A model generated the notes under the pieces. That model saw only the letters and a list, made by a program, of their open reading frames with translations, was not told where the DNA came from and searched no databases. Positions 18,361 to 27,477 of a DNA stretch of 64,000 nt are shown piece after piece. The number at the start of each line of letters is the position of its first letter. Within the stretch, counting starts at the first letter, position 1. The position numbers were made by a program, and so were the translations under genes. The DNA comes from Alteromonas pelagimontana (GTDB taxonomy: Bacteria; Pseudomonadota; Gammaproteobacteria; Enterobacterales; Alteromonadaceae): NCBI RefSeq assembly GCF_002499975.2, contig NZ_CP052766.1:2356001-2420000 (forward strand), given 5' to 3'.

Positions 18361-19533
18361 TTAAGCTAGTGCTGCAAGAATTACCAACCCCGCACAGCTA
18401 ATTAATCCCACAACAGATAGCGCTTTTGGAATAAAGCGCTCTTCATGACTTACCTTAAGCGCAGCGATATTGGTAATTCCATAATAAATCAGTACCGTAA
18501 ATGCGCTGAGCGTCCACGTTGATTCAATACCGCCAGTAAGGGCTATAAAAGCCATAACCAAAAACGTTACCCAAGTGGCCGCTGGTGCTGATTTACTGTC
18601 TTTGTCCAATTGCGCCAAAAAAGTTGGTAAATCACCCCGGCGGCCCATCGCCAATATTACTCGGGAGACGCCTAGCACCAGATTCAACACCACGCCACTC
18701 ATGGCTACTATACCCCCTAGTGATACAAGCCACTGCCATGGGGAATCATTCATTAGATTAGCGATGTTAAAGCCATTTTGGTCGAAAGTGACTATTCGGC
18801 CCATATGTAAAATCGCCAAACCCACCATAATGTAAAGCACACTTACTATAATCAAAGTGAGTATCACGGCCCTGGGAATATTACGACGTGGTTCGGCAAT
18901 TTCTTCTCCCATTGTGGCAATGCGTCCGTATCCGGTAAATGCCACAAACATTAAAGCTGCCGCATGGAAAACCGATAAGCTGCCCGACGCAACAGGCGCT
19001 TTTACAGCAGAAGTGTTAACGCTTGTGTTGAACGCTACGCCGATAAATACAAGTAATCCCAGTACGCTGGCGGCAACTATTACGGCGTTTAACCTGTTCG
19101 TGCGCCTTACTCCCAATAGCACAAAAATCGTCAGCAAAAGCAGCAGGCATATTGCACTTGCTTTAATCAGCCACTCAGACACTGCAAAAAAAGAGTTTAC
19201 ATACCAGGCCACAGCCAACGCCGCTGTTGCCGCTGAAGCACTTTTTGCAATTATAAATAGTGCGCCTGCGGTAACGCCGCTTGCCGGGTTTAAGAAGCGA
19301 TAACCATACTCGTAAGTTCCACCGCTTACCGGATGCGCAGCGGCTAACTGAGCTGAGGATAAACCATTACACAATGCTGTAAATGCCGCTAACAAAATGG
19401 CCCATATCAGCGATTCACCGGCTATCGATGCACCTAAACCTACGCTGACATAAGCGCCGGTGCCAAGGATGGAACCAAGTCCAATGGTGAGTGCTCCCTT
19501 TAATTGTGTTGTTCTTATTAGCTGCTTTGTCAT
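18361..19533 (-). CDS. APC-superfamily amino acid permease
   Basis: The 390-residue protein is hydrophobic throughout, with about eleven to twelve helices. It opens with the consensus QLKGALTIGLGSILGTGAYVSVGLGA and has the AFTGYGRIATMGEEIAEPRRNIPRAV loop typical of the amino acid-polyamine-organocation family. It is shorter than the usual 430-500 residues, which suggests a compact subfamily rather than truncation, as both ends look complete. The substrate is unknown. It converges with the usp gene across a perfect hairpin. Confidence 0.85.
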   Translation of the reverse strand: MTKQLIRTTQLKGALTIGLGSILGTGAYVSVGLGASIAGESLIWAILLAAFTALCNGLSSAQLAAAHPVSGGTYEYGYRFLNPASGVTAGALFIIAKSASAATAALAVAWYVNSFFAVSEWLIKASAICLLLLLTIFVLLGVRRTNRLNAVIVAASVLGLLVFIGVAFNTSVNTSAVKAPVASGSLSVFHAAALMFVAFTGYGRIATMGEEIAEPRRNIPRAVILTLIIVSVLYIMVGLAILHMGRIVTFDQNGFNIANLMNDSPWQWLVSLGGIVAMSGVVLNLVLGVSRVILAMGRRGDLPTFLAQLDKDSKSAPAATWVTFLVMAFIALTGGIESTWTLSAFTVLIYYGITNIAALKVSHEERFIPKALSVVGLISCAGLVILAALA

Positions 19534-19866
19534 AAATTATGAAATGTTTCTGTGCTGAATAACAGAAATTGAGTGCGACAGTAATTATGGCTGAAATAAT
19601 GGAATATTGAAGCTGCACTACGAATGCAAGATGCAATTTTGACAACGCTAAAGGAAGAGGCGAAAATTCGCGGAGAAAATTATATAAAAATAATAAAGGC
19701 TCGCAGATAGGCGAACCCGAGGCATATGCCATCGATAAGCATATATCTAATGATGTTCCCTCTGCGGAGTTTTACGTGCATTTCCCCGATTCACCGCCCG
19801 AGATGTCTGTCTTTCCACCTTACGCGGCACCGTCTGTTTGGCGGGCGAAGAATAGCTCTTAGTAGC
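19534..19866. other. 333-bp intergenic region
   Basis: The region lies between the APC permease start and the DUF3300 stop. It is AT-rich near the permease and should contain that gene's minus-strand promoter. The short open frames in it overlap known genes or lack ribosome sites. I see no gene or repeat. Confidence 0.5.
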
Positions 19867-20991
19867 TCAGCTATTAACGTCGCTGTTGGATTTCACATGA
19901 GGTTGTGAAGATCCAGTACTGTAATGCCGCTCCGTCGTATTTCTTTTAATTTTCTCTTCATTGTTGGAGCGGGTGGCGTGACTGGTCGACAAAATATGTC
20001 TGTCTGATGTACCACTTTGAATTTTTGGCTGCTGAAGCGTACGTTCCGGTTTAGCGGTACTTAAATGGTTTACCGGTTTCTTGTTTGTATTACGATAGTC
20101 TAATTTTTGTCTTTCTCTACTTACCGTATATTTTACCGGCGCAGCGTGCTCCACATGATTGGAATAACGAGTGCGGCGATGATTTACATCGTGTTGCCAG
20201 GGCTGATAACTGCGGCTGTAAGTCCGCTTAATTTCTCTGCCTCGATAAAAACGCGTAACCGGTCGGTGGCTCACAACAACATGCCGCTCATGCCACTGAA
20301 TTCCGCCGAAGTAGAAGACGGTGGATAGTTGTACACCAGGGCTCCAGTAAAAACCCGCCGAATGGCGATAATTAACGGGATGATGCCAATAAACCGGCTC
20401 AACAGGATGCCACCAGTTACCGTATACAACCCGCGTATCGTAATAGGGAACATACACCACTTCCTGCCGCCGGGGAGCAATCACAATAACACTGTCGTCG
20501 TTATCAACCTCCAGATAATTATTATTCTGCAGGGATCCCGAATTCAAAGCGTGCTGCCGCAACACTTGCACTCGGGCCAATACTCGCGCCTGACTAATCA
20601 GTACATTGTCGCCCACGCTTTCCAGCCAGGTTAAATCGGCGCTCATGGTCTGCAGAATGTCTGTAAAGGAGGCTAACGCTTTTACGCTTGGATCCCAATC
20701 GTAAGTTTCTATGGCATCCTGAACCTGCTGTGGCGATAAATCGCTGTTGTCCTGACGCCACCTGTCAGCCGCAATGACTTCCAGCGGGTATGTGGATGCA
20801 ATAAGGATATGAGTCAGGATAGTGTCGGGGTAAAGTGCAATCGGTGCAAGTAAGCTGTCCAGCTGCGCATCGGTGTCGGCTGTCTGCTCATACTGATCTG
20901 CGGGTTCAGGGGTAGCGCTGGCGGAGAAAGCTAGCAACCCTGCGCTGCTAAGCAATACTGAGATAATGAGAGGTACTGATAAACGTTTCAT
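19867..20991 (-). CDS. DUF3300 family exported protein
   Basis: A signal peptide (residues 1-26, ending SASA) is followed by the DUF3300 hallmark LDSLLAPIALYPDTILTHIL (45-64) and YPLEVIAADRWRQ. The second half (about 185-374) is rich in Tyr, His, Trp and Arg (YRHSAGFYWSPGV), then a basic low-complexity tail. It is therefore probably a periplasmic or surface protein with a structured N-terminal domain and a disordered basic tail. Its function is unknown. AAGGAG lies before the ATG. It is divergent from nothing nearby and appears monocistronic. Confidence 0.8.
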   Translation of the reverse strand: MKRLSVPLIISVLLSSAGLLAFSASATPEPADQYEQTADTDAQLDSLLAPIALYPDTILTHILIASTYPLEVIAADRWRQDNSDLSPQQVQDAIETYDWDPSVKALASFTDILQTMSADLTWLESVGDNVLISQARVLARVQVLRQHALNSGSLQNNNYLEVDNDDSVIVIAPRRQEVVYVPYYDTRVVYGNWWHPVEPVYWHHPVNYRHSAGFYWSPGVQLSTVFYFGGIQWHERHVVVSHRPVTRFYRGREIKRTYSRSYQPWQHDVNHRRTRYSNHVEHAAPVKYTVSRERQKLDYRNTNKKPVNHLSTAKPERTLQQPKIQSGTSDRHILSTSHATRSNNEEKIKRNTTERHYSTGSSQPHVKSNSDVNS

Positions 20992-21070
20992 ACAAACTCC
21001 TTAACCTGCGCAAAAAACGCATCGGGTTTTCGCTAGTCTGTAAGTGTTATAAGCCGTTGGGAATTAACCT

Positions 21071-21104
21071 AAGCTGAACCAAAACCAGACGGCAGGTTCA
21101 GCTT
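21071..21104. terminator. Possible terminator after ribA
   Basis: AAGCTGAACC (21071-21080) pairs with GGTTCAGCTT (21095-21104) around a 14-base loop, just past the ribA stop on the minus strand. No strong T-run follows, so termination is only likely. Confidence 0.5.
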
Positions 21105-21115
21105 TGCCGTTCAGG

Positions 21116-21727
21116 CTATTTAAAAACATGCGGATCGAAGGCATGACCCAGCTTTTCAGTTTTTGTCTGAATATATTTTTTATTATCTTTGGTAATACCG
21201 TGATCAATTGGCTTTCTAGCAATAATTTCAATACCCAGACTTTTTAGCGCGTCCATCTTGCGGGGATTGTTGGTCATAAGCTCAACTTTGCTGACATTTA
21301 GCGTATCCAGCATCAGCTTACAGATGTCATAACTACGTAAATCGGCATCAAAACCTAAATGCTCGTTGGCTTCAACGGTATCCATACCGCTATCTTGCAA
21401 ATGATAAGCGCGGATTTTATTAAGTAAACCGATGCCGCGGCCTTCCTGACGCAGATAGAGCAGTACGCCGAACCCGTGTTCAACAATATTCTGCAGCGCT
21501 TTTTCCAGTTGAAAGCCGCAATCACAACGCGTACTGAACAGGGCATCGCCAGTTAAACACTCAGAATGAATGCGAATCGGTACCGTATCGCCCGCTTCCC
21601 ACTGTCCGAACGATAACGCAACATGCTCCTGACCGCTGGCTTCAACAAAGCCGTGAATGCGAAATTCACCCCAGCGAGTGGGAAGTTTGGCGGAACTGAC
21701 ATATTCGTATTTTGGTTGCTTAGTCAT
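21116..21727 (-). CDS. ribA: GTP cyclohydrolase II
   Basis: The 203-residue length fits stand-alone RibA. It contains the zinc ligands in [21 protein letters not shown] (Cys at about 57, 68 and 70), the GTP-binding RQEGRGIGL block (about 94-102) and [12 protein letters not shown] near 151-162. The enzyme opens GTP to 2,5-diamino-6-ribosylamino-pyrimidinone phosphate, the first step of riboflavin synthesis. It is not fused to RibB here. No riboflavin riboswitch is apparent upstream in the 98-bp gap. Confidence 0.95.
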   Translation of the reverse strand: MTKQPKYEYVSSAKLPTRWGEFRIHGFVEASGQEHVALSFGQWEAGDTVPIRIHSECLTGDALFSTRCDCGFQLEKALQNIVEHGFGVLLYLRQEGRGIGLLNKIRAYHLQDSGMDTVEANEHLGFDADLRSYDICKLMLDTLNVSKVELMTNNPRKMDALKSLGIEIIARKPIDHGITKDNKKYIQTKTEKLGHAFDPHVFK

Positions 21728-21825
21728 GGCACTTCTTAACCCCGGACAAGGAAGCCCTAAATTGGGGATGTTGTAAATAATTACAAGGTGATAACGGAAA
21801 GATTATAGCAATTGCTGACTATAAC

Positions 21826-24732
21826 TTATAGCGGTTTAAAGTCATTCAAAGGGTGGGGCTTAGCAACGCCATATCCTTGAGCGAAATCGATCCCCATTTT
21901 TCCGAGCAGGGTCAAGGTGGCATCATCCTCTACAAACTCCGCCACTGTGGTCATGCCGATGGCTTTAGCAACATCATTAATAGATGACACCATTACCATA
22001 TCAACAGGATCATGAAGCATATCCTTAATAAAGCTACCATCGATTTTAACGCAGCTCACGGGCAAGTGCTTCAGATAGCTGTAGGATGAAAAGCCGCTGC
22101 CAAAATCGTCCAGCGCAAATTGGCAGCCTAACTGCTGGAAGGTGCTGATAAACGATAAGGTATTTTCCATTTTAATTATTGCCATGGATTCAGTGATTTC
22201 AAAGCATATTTTTTCATAGGCTACGCCATATTTTTCAAAGGCATTCAAAATGTAGAGCTTTAGTTCTCTGTCTGCCAGCGAATGACCGCTAAGATTAATG
22301 TTGCACCGCATAAGAGTAGCGAGTGAATCAGGGTTAAGCGATAGCCACTTCAGCGTGTTTTCTACCACCCAGCGGTCAATTTTAGCGCTTAAATTATAGC
22401 GTTCCGCTGTGGGGAGAAACGCAGATGGTGGCACGACGTCGCCGTTAGAATTTTCTAGCCGGAGTAAAATTTCGTAATAGTCACCGTCAATGGCTTTGTT
22501 CAGCGGCCGGTAGTGTTGGTAGTACAGTAAAAATTTATCTTCCAGCAACCCTTGATTGATAGTGTTTACCCAATCAAGCTCCTTTTCATAACGTATCAGG
22601 TCCTTATCATCACTGCTGTATCGATGAATCTGGTTGCGACCCTGCTGTTTAGCAATATAGCAGGCGGCATCTGCCATACTGATTAATTGTTCGGCATTAA
22701 TATTATAATCATAGCTGTTGGCGAAACCGATACTGACCCCCAGTGTGAACATACGATTTTCCCACATAAAGCGATATTTCTGAACCGTGTTCAACAGTTT
22801 TACCCCACACAGATATGCCGTTTCTTCGCTTTGATCGCTAAACAACACTGCAAATTCATCGCCGCCAAGCCGTGCAATAATTCCTTTACCCCCGAGCGTC
22901 GCCTGTAAATGTTGAGCAATTTCCTTAATCAGTGTATCGCCTGCTCTGTGACCGCAGGTGTCATTTACTGTTTTAAAGCGGTCAAGGTCTAAATAAAGAA
23001 TAACAACGGGTACATTTACATCTTTTGGATGATTGAGTGCCAGGTTCAATCGTTGTTCAAACTCCCGCCGATTATAGACTCCTGTCAATGAATCATGAGA
23101 AGCAAGATATTCAAGACTGATTTCGGACTGCTTGCGATCTGTAATATCGAATATTGAGCCGTACATGAACGTATCATCTTGTTCTTTTTGTAACTGGCAG
23201 GATATAGAAAACCAGAATTCAGAGTTATCTGCTCTTATCCCTTTTATTTCTCTGCCCATTGCACAACCTTTTTCCAAAAGTTCACCAATGAGTAGCTCAC
23301 GATCTTCCGGGTTGGCGTAAAACGATTGTGCATTTGGAACAGAAGCCAGCATGGTTGCTTCATCAGGATAGCCGAATAAGTTGCACATGGCGGGATTAAC
23401 GCTGCGCAACTTTCCATCGATTGTTGAGGTATAAAGGCCTTCTGCCGAATTACGAAAAAGATTGTAAAAGTAATTTAGCCCAGTGATTGTGCGTTCTTTC
23501 TCAGAAATTTGCTGCGCGTTATAGTTGCGCTCTTTGATGCCAACACAAAGTCCAAAGCTTAACAGCGCCACCATAAGCGACACGACAGAATAGAGATTAT
23601 GACGAGCTGAAAACAGCGAACCATCAGCAATCATGTTCAACTGTAACGCCAGCAAGCTATACATGCACAACCAGGCAAAAAGAAAAACGTGGGTAAGCTC
23701 TTTTATTCTGCGGTCACGATATATCAGCGCAAAGAAGATTTGCAGCAAACCCGCGGCAAGAATAATGGCAAAAGTGGTCACTGTAATAATATATGCGTCG
23801 TTCAATGCCACCACCGCGAGTATGGCAACTGGCGACAGAAAATTGAGCAAACGCACGTGGAGTGGCAGTCTGTTAAACAGGTTGTGGTTAAGTTTGCTTA
23901 AGGTAAACAGGATCATAGCGCAGAGAATGGCGACAACATGTTCAGCGAACTGCGGCAAAAGTGTAAATCTGGCAGTTTCGCCTTGAATACCTGCAATGAG
24001 CGCGACAAACAGCAGGCAAGTTAACGCTAACCAGAAGCGCGCTGGTGTACGGTGAAAAAGATAGGTAATAAAAAAGGAGCCAAATAGCACTGTCAGTGCG
24101 CCAATAGCGGTTCCGTATAGCATCAGTAATTGCTGGCGGCTTTTCTCCAGCGCCTGCTGCGACCACACCGAAAGCGGAAAGCCGGTGATGCCATCGTCAT
24201 CAATGCTGGTCATCAGCGTCAGTTGCTGTCCGGGCTGGATATCAAAGGGAAAGGTGAGCGCAAGATGGCTGTCATGTTCAATATCGCTGGCAAAGGCGGA
24301 TTGCGTGGTATAGGAGCGGATAATGCGTTGCTGCTCATCAAGAACAAAAACGGAAACGGCATCCAGACTGAGTTTATCAATTTTCAAAAATAAATTGTGC
24401 GCGAAAGCGCCAGCATTCTGAATGGTTGTGACTTGCCAGAGTCGATTATTTTCCGGTATTCGGGCGAAAGGAACCCCTGGCGAAAACGTGCTTTGTTGTT
24501 GAAAAACATTAGCGTAGGACTCGTTAGCTGGGGCTAGCGTACGTCTGCCGTATTTGTGTAAGCTGACTTGTTGAAAGCTATCATCTACAACTAAAGGTGC
24601 GCTGTTTGCGGTACTGGCGAAACTCATTAGAAAAATAATAAGCAGTGAGGTAGCTGCGAGAGCCCAATATTTCTTTACCGTCCCAACATGACGTTTTAAT
24701 AAAAACAATGGTAGTTCGCCCGATGACGCCAT
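21826..24732 (-). CDS. Membrane c-di-GMP enzyme: 7TMR-DISM sensor, PAS, GGDEF and EAL domains
   Basis: I choose the ATG at 24732 (968 residues), 25 bases after the DUF3630 stop. The longer frame to 24855 runs antisense-free but inside that gene. Order: membrane anchor, periplasmic 7TMR-DISMED2-like domain (about 60-190), seven helices (about 200-400), PAS domain (about 425-545), GGDEF (about 560-715) with an intact LGGDEFAVLF active site, and EAL (about 735-965). In the EAL domain the signature reads EILLRLE and the metal-binding DDFGSGFSSYSYLKHLP is kept. Synthesis looks possible; hydrolysis is likely but the EAL motif is varied. The ligand of the sensor domain is unknown. Confidence 0.9.
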   Translation of the reverse strand: MASSGELPLFLLKRHVGTVKKYWALAATSLLIIFLMSFASTANSAPLVVDDSFQQVSLHKYGRRTLAPANESYANVFQQQSTFSPGVPFARIPENNRLWQVTTIQNAGAFAHNLFLKIDKLSLDAVSVFVLDEQQRIIRSYTTQSAFASDIEHDSHLALTFPFDIQPGQQLTLMTSIDDDGITGFPLSVWSQQALEKSRQQLLMLYGTAIGALTVLFGSFFITYLFHRTPARFWLALTCLLFVALIAGIQGETARFTLLPQFAEHVVAILCAMILFTLSKLNHNLFNRLPLHVRLLNFLSPVAILAVVALNDAYIITVTTFAIILAAGLLQIFFALIYRDRRIKELTHVFLFAWLCMYSLLALQLNMIADGSLFSARHNLYSVVSLMVALLSFGLCVGIKERNYNAQQISEKERTITGLNYFYNLFRNSAEGLYTSTIDGKLRSVNPAMCNLFGYPDEATMLASVPNAQSFYANPEDRELLIGELLEKGCAMGREIKGIRADNSEFWFSISCQLQKEQDDTFMYGSIFDITDRKQSEISLEYLASHDSLTGVYNRREFEQRLNLALNHPKDVNVPVVILYLDLDRFKTVNDTCGHRAGDTLIKEIAQHLQATLGGKGIIARLGGDEFAVLFSDQSEETAYLCGVKLLNTVQKYRFMWENRMFTLGVSIGFANSYDYNINAEQLISMADAACYIAKQQGRNQIHRYSSDDKDLIRYEKELDWVNTINQGLLEDKFLLYYQHYRPLNKAIDGDYYEILLRLENSNGDVVPPSAFLPTAERYNLSAKIDRWVVENTLKWLSLNPDSLATLMRCNINLSGHSLADRELKLYILNAFEKYGVAYEKICFEITESMAIIKMENTLSFISTFQQLGCQFALDDFGSGFSSYSYLKHLPVSCVKIDGSFIKDMLHDPVDMVMVSSINDVAKAIGMTTVAEFVEDDATLTLLGKMGIDFAQGYGVAKPHPLNDFKPL

Positions 24733-24757
24733 GGCAACTTCACTTATTGTAGCCAAT

Positions 24758-25084
24758 TTAGCTGCCTCGTGGCTGACACTTGAGTTGCAGCAACTGCCAC
24801 AACTGTTCAATATTGGTGAATTCGCCGCCGGCGTTTTCCAGCCACACCGCATCACATAACCATTCTATACATAGTAAACATCGAATATCGCCAGCCTCTA
24901 GTACAGCCTGGAAACGATCTGCTCCCCATTCGTGAGAATGCGAGGTTAAATCAAGCGTGTTGGCTAGGCGTTTGATGAAGCGTTCTGTTGCCAAAGGTGA
25001 ACCGGGAAGGGCCATTTCTAGCCTGATGGCTTCCTGCTCCCGGTGTGCCTGAATATTGAGTTTTTCAAAATTTAACTGCTGCAT
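24758..25084 (-). CDS. DUF3630-like small protein
   Basis: This 108-residue soluble protein (MQQLNFEKLNIQAHREQEA start) resembles the DUF3630 family found beside selO in Alteromonadales and Vibrio relatives; the match is from memory. It overlaps the selO stop by 13 bp and ends 25 bases before the GGDEF/EAL gene, so the three probably share a transcript. Two Cys pairs (CLLC near 72-75) are visible. No function is known. Confidence 0.65.
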   Translation of the reverse strand: MQQLNFEKLNIQAHREQEAIRLEMALPGSPLATERFIKRLANTLDLTSHSHEWGADRFQAVLEAGDIRCLLCIEWLCDAVWLENAGGEFTNIEQLWQLLQLKCQPRGS

Positions 25085-26511
25085 GACAAAGAAACCTGAG
25101 CGTCATCCACTGGTGGATGACTGAATTTATGGTTATCGTAACGTTCATCAAACGGATGTTTGACCGCTTCAATCAATGCGTCGCTAACAGAGAAATCGTC
25201 CTGCTGCGCAGCGTCGATGGCTTCCTGAAGCAAATGCGTACGAGCAATAACCGCTGGATTGATGGCAAGTAACGCAGCACGCTTTTCATTATAGCTATGA
25301 TTTGCCCGCTGGTGAGCTTCATAGTAACGTTGCCACCAGGTATCGAATGTGTCGCGGTCGGGAAAATCGTCTCGAAGTGTGCTTCGCTGCTGTTCAAAAG
25401 ACGTAAGTGACAGACGACGGAAGCTGGCGGTGTAATCCCGTTGCTGCTTAGCCAGCATATCCAGCCAGTCATTTAAAAGCGAAACGGTGTCAGCCGTGAC
25501 TTCATCAAAACCCAGCCTGTTAACCATGACTGCCTGATACTGCGCAAGAAAGTTAGGTTCGAACTGACTTAATGCATCGCGTATCTCTTCCATTGTACAG
25601 GAGTCAGAAAAACTGTGAGCCAATGCGTTCAGGTTCCATAAAGCAACGCCTGGCTGGCGATCGAATGCATAACGACCTTCATGATCAGAATGGTTAAATA
25701 CGATGGAGGGAATGAAGGTGCCCATAAAAGCGTAAGGGCCGTAGTCAAATGTAATACCATGAATGGACATGTTGTCGGTATTCATTACACCATGGACAAA
25801 CCCATACGCCTGCCATAATGCCACCATTCGTGCAGTTTTTAGGGTAATACTGCGCAAAAGCGCATAATGCGGATTGTCAGCTTTCTTACATTCGGGAAAA
25901 TGGTGGTTAAAAGTGAACTTGAACAACGCTTCAAGCTTATCCTGCTCCCTGGCGTGGTAGAAATACTCAAAGTGGCCAAACCGAATATGACTGGGTGCCA
26001 TTCGTATCATCATAGCCCCTCGTTCCGGGCGTTCGCGATAGACGGTATCATGGCTGGTGAACAAACAGAGCGAGCGAGAAGATGGTATACCTAAATGATG
26101 TAATGCCTCACCCGCAATGTATTTGCGTAAGGTTGATCGTAATACCGCACGTCCGTCTGCATGACGAGAGTAGGGGGTTTGGCCTGCGCCTTTTAGGTGT
26201 AGATCACATTGCTTGCCGGAGGAACTGGTGACTTCCCCTAATAATAAGCCCCGGCCATCGCCAAGATAAGGATTCCAATGGCCGAACTGGTGACCGCCAT
26301 ACTTTTGAGCTATAGCAAAGCGACTTATGTCGCTGGCAGGATCGTGCAAAGCTTCATTCAGGTTATTATGTTGCCACCATTTATCGGGTAAATCGAATTC
26401 TGCGGCAAGCTCGGCATTGACCAGCGCCAACTTCATATCACTAAGTGGCACAGGCTTCACTGCGCTTACTAAGGGCGCTAATTCATCTTTATAATGGTGA
26501 GTTAATTTCAC
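25072..26511 (-). CDS. selO: SelO/YdiU protein adenylyltransferase (AMPylator)
   Basis: The 479-residue protein starts at a GTG and contains the pseudokinase landmarks GDGRGLLLGEV, LHLKGAGQTPYSRHADGRAVLRSTLRKY and the FVHGVMNTDNMSIHGITFDYGPYAFM block. SelO transfers AMP from ATP to Ser/Thr/Tyr of targets in oxidative stress responses. The protein ends SLSCSS; the Cys three residues from the end occupies the place where animal SelO has selenocysteine, consistent with the bacterial Cys form. It heads a likely operon with the DUF3630 gene and perhaps the GGDEF/EAL gene. Confidence 0.93.
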   Translation of the reverse strand: MKLTHHYKDELAPLVSAVKPVPLSDMKLALVNAELAAEFDLPDKWWQHNNLNEALHDPASDISRFAIAQKYGGHQFGHWNPYLGDGRGLLLGEVTSSSGKQCDLHLKGAGQTPYSRHADGRAVLRSTLRKYIAGEALHHLGIPSSRSLCLFTSHDTVYRERPERGAMMIRMAPSHIRFGHFEYFYHAREQDKLEALFKFTFNHHFPECKKADNPHYALLRSITLKTARMVALWQAYGFVHGVMNTDNMSIHGITFDYGPYAFMGTFIPSIVFNHSDHEGRYAFDRQPGVALWNLNALAHSFSDSCTMEEIRDALSQFEPNFLAQYQAVMVNRLGFDEVTADTVSLLNDWLDMLAKQQRDYTASFRRLSLTSFEQQRSTLRDDFPDRDTFDTWWQRYYEAHQRANHSYNEKRAALLAINPAVIARTHLLQEAIDAAQQDDFSVSDALIEAVKHPFDERYDNHKFSHPPVDDAQVSLSCSS

Positions 26512-26795
26512 AGTGGTACCCTTTATTGAAGCGCTGGCCGCAGGACAACTGAAAAAAAGCGTGCCCGGAAAAGAAATAGGGCGAAAGATATCGGCAGTTA
26601 ATAAAAGAGTTTAACAAGGTTAATCTTTCTTCAGCAAAATATTGTATTAAGAACAAGTAGCTTGCGCTAACGATAACAACAGTTCTGCACTTTCCGTGCA
26701 TACTATTTAATAACTATTTTTAAGACTTAAGCCCTGGGTTTCGCCGGTGACATATGGTTGCCGGGCCTGGGGTGTTTTGTGTCTAAGAGGGAATC

Positions 26796-27458
26796 ATGCT
26801 CACACTTCATCATTTGAATAACTCCCGCTCTCAACGCATACTCTGGCTCTTGGAAGAGCTGGGCGTTGAATATCATTTGGAGATTTATCAGCGCGACTCG
26901 CAAACCAATTTAGCTCCTCCTGAGTTACGAGCTGTGCATCCTCTCGGCCGCTCTCCTGTGCTGACCACGGACCACGGCGCACTAGCGGAATCTGGCGCAA
27001 TAGTTGAATATATTATCTCCCGTTATGCGACGACGGATTTCGTTAAACCCGATGATGAACAGCTTTACCAACAATACTTATTCTGGTTGCACTTTGCAGA
27101 AGGATCACTAATGCCGCCAATGGTGGCTCGGTTAGTTCTCAGCAAAGCGAAGGAAAAAGCGCCGTTTCTTATAAAACCGATTGCTGGTAAATTTGCTGAT
27201 GCCATTGTTCATGCCTACTACGGCCCCAATCTTGAGCGCAGTTTGCGCTATGTAGAGTCTTACCTTTCATCTCATGATTGGTTCGCAGGGCCGCGACCTA
27301 CCGGTGCTGATGTACAAATGCTGTTCCCCTTAGAAACCCTGGTGGCCAGAGGTGGTGCAAAAAATTATCCTGCCATTACCAAATGGGTGAAATATGTGCA
27401 CGACCGCCCGGCGTACCAGCGGGCGTTAGAAAAAGGAGGGAAATACGATTACGCGTGA
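26796..27458 (+). CDS. Glutathione S-transferase
   Basis: The 220-residue length and two-domain layout are typical. The N-terminal thioredoxin-like half has LNNSRSQRILWLLEELGVEY (a Ser/Arg region at the glutathione site) and the conserved ALAESGAIVEYIISRY binding the gamma-glutamyl part. The C-terminal all-helical half ends YQRALEKGGKYDYA. It conjugates or reduces electrophiles with glutathione in the cytoplasm; the specific substrate is unknown. GAGG precedes the ATG. The gene converges on recQ with a 19-bp gap. Confidence 0.9.
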   Translation: MLTLHHLNNSRSQRILWLLEELGVEYHLEIYQRDSQTNLAPPELRAVHPLGRSPVLTTDHGALAESGAIVEYIISRYATTDFVKPDDEQLYQQYLFWLHFAEGSLMPPMVARLVLSKAKEKAPFLIKPIAGKFADAIVHAYYGPNLERSLRYVESYLSSHDWFAGPRPTGADVQMLFPLETLVARGGAKNYPAITKWVKYVHDRPAYQRALEKGGKYDYA

Positions 27459-27477
27459 AGCGATGAAGTACGGGCAC

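Noticed and set aside
24733-24855. Longer N-terminus of the GGDEF/EAL protein
   Set aside because: The extra codons lie inside the DUF3630 gene in another frame and look non-native; the ATG at 24732 gives the membrane anchor.
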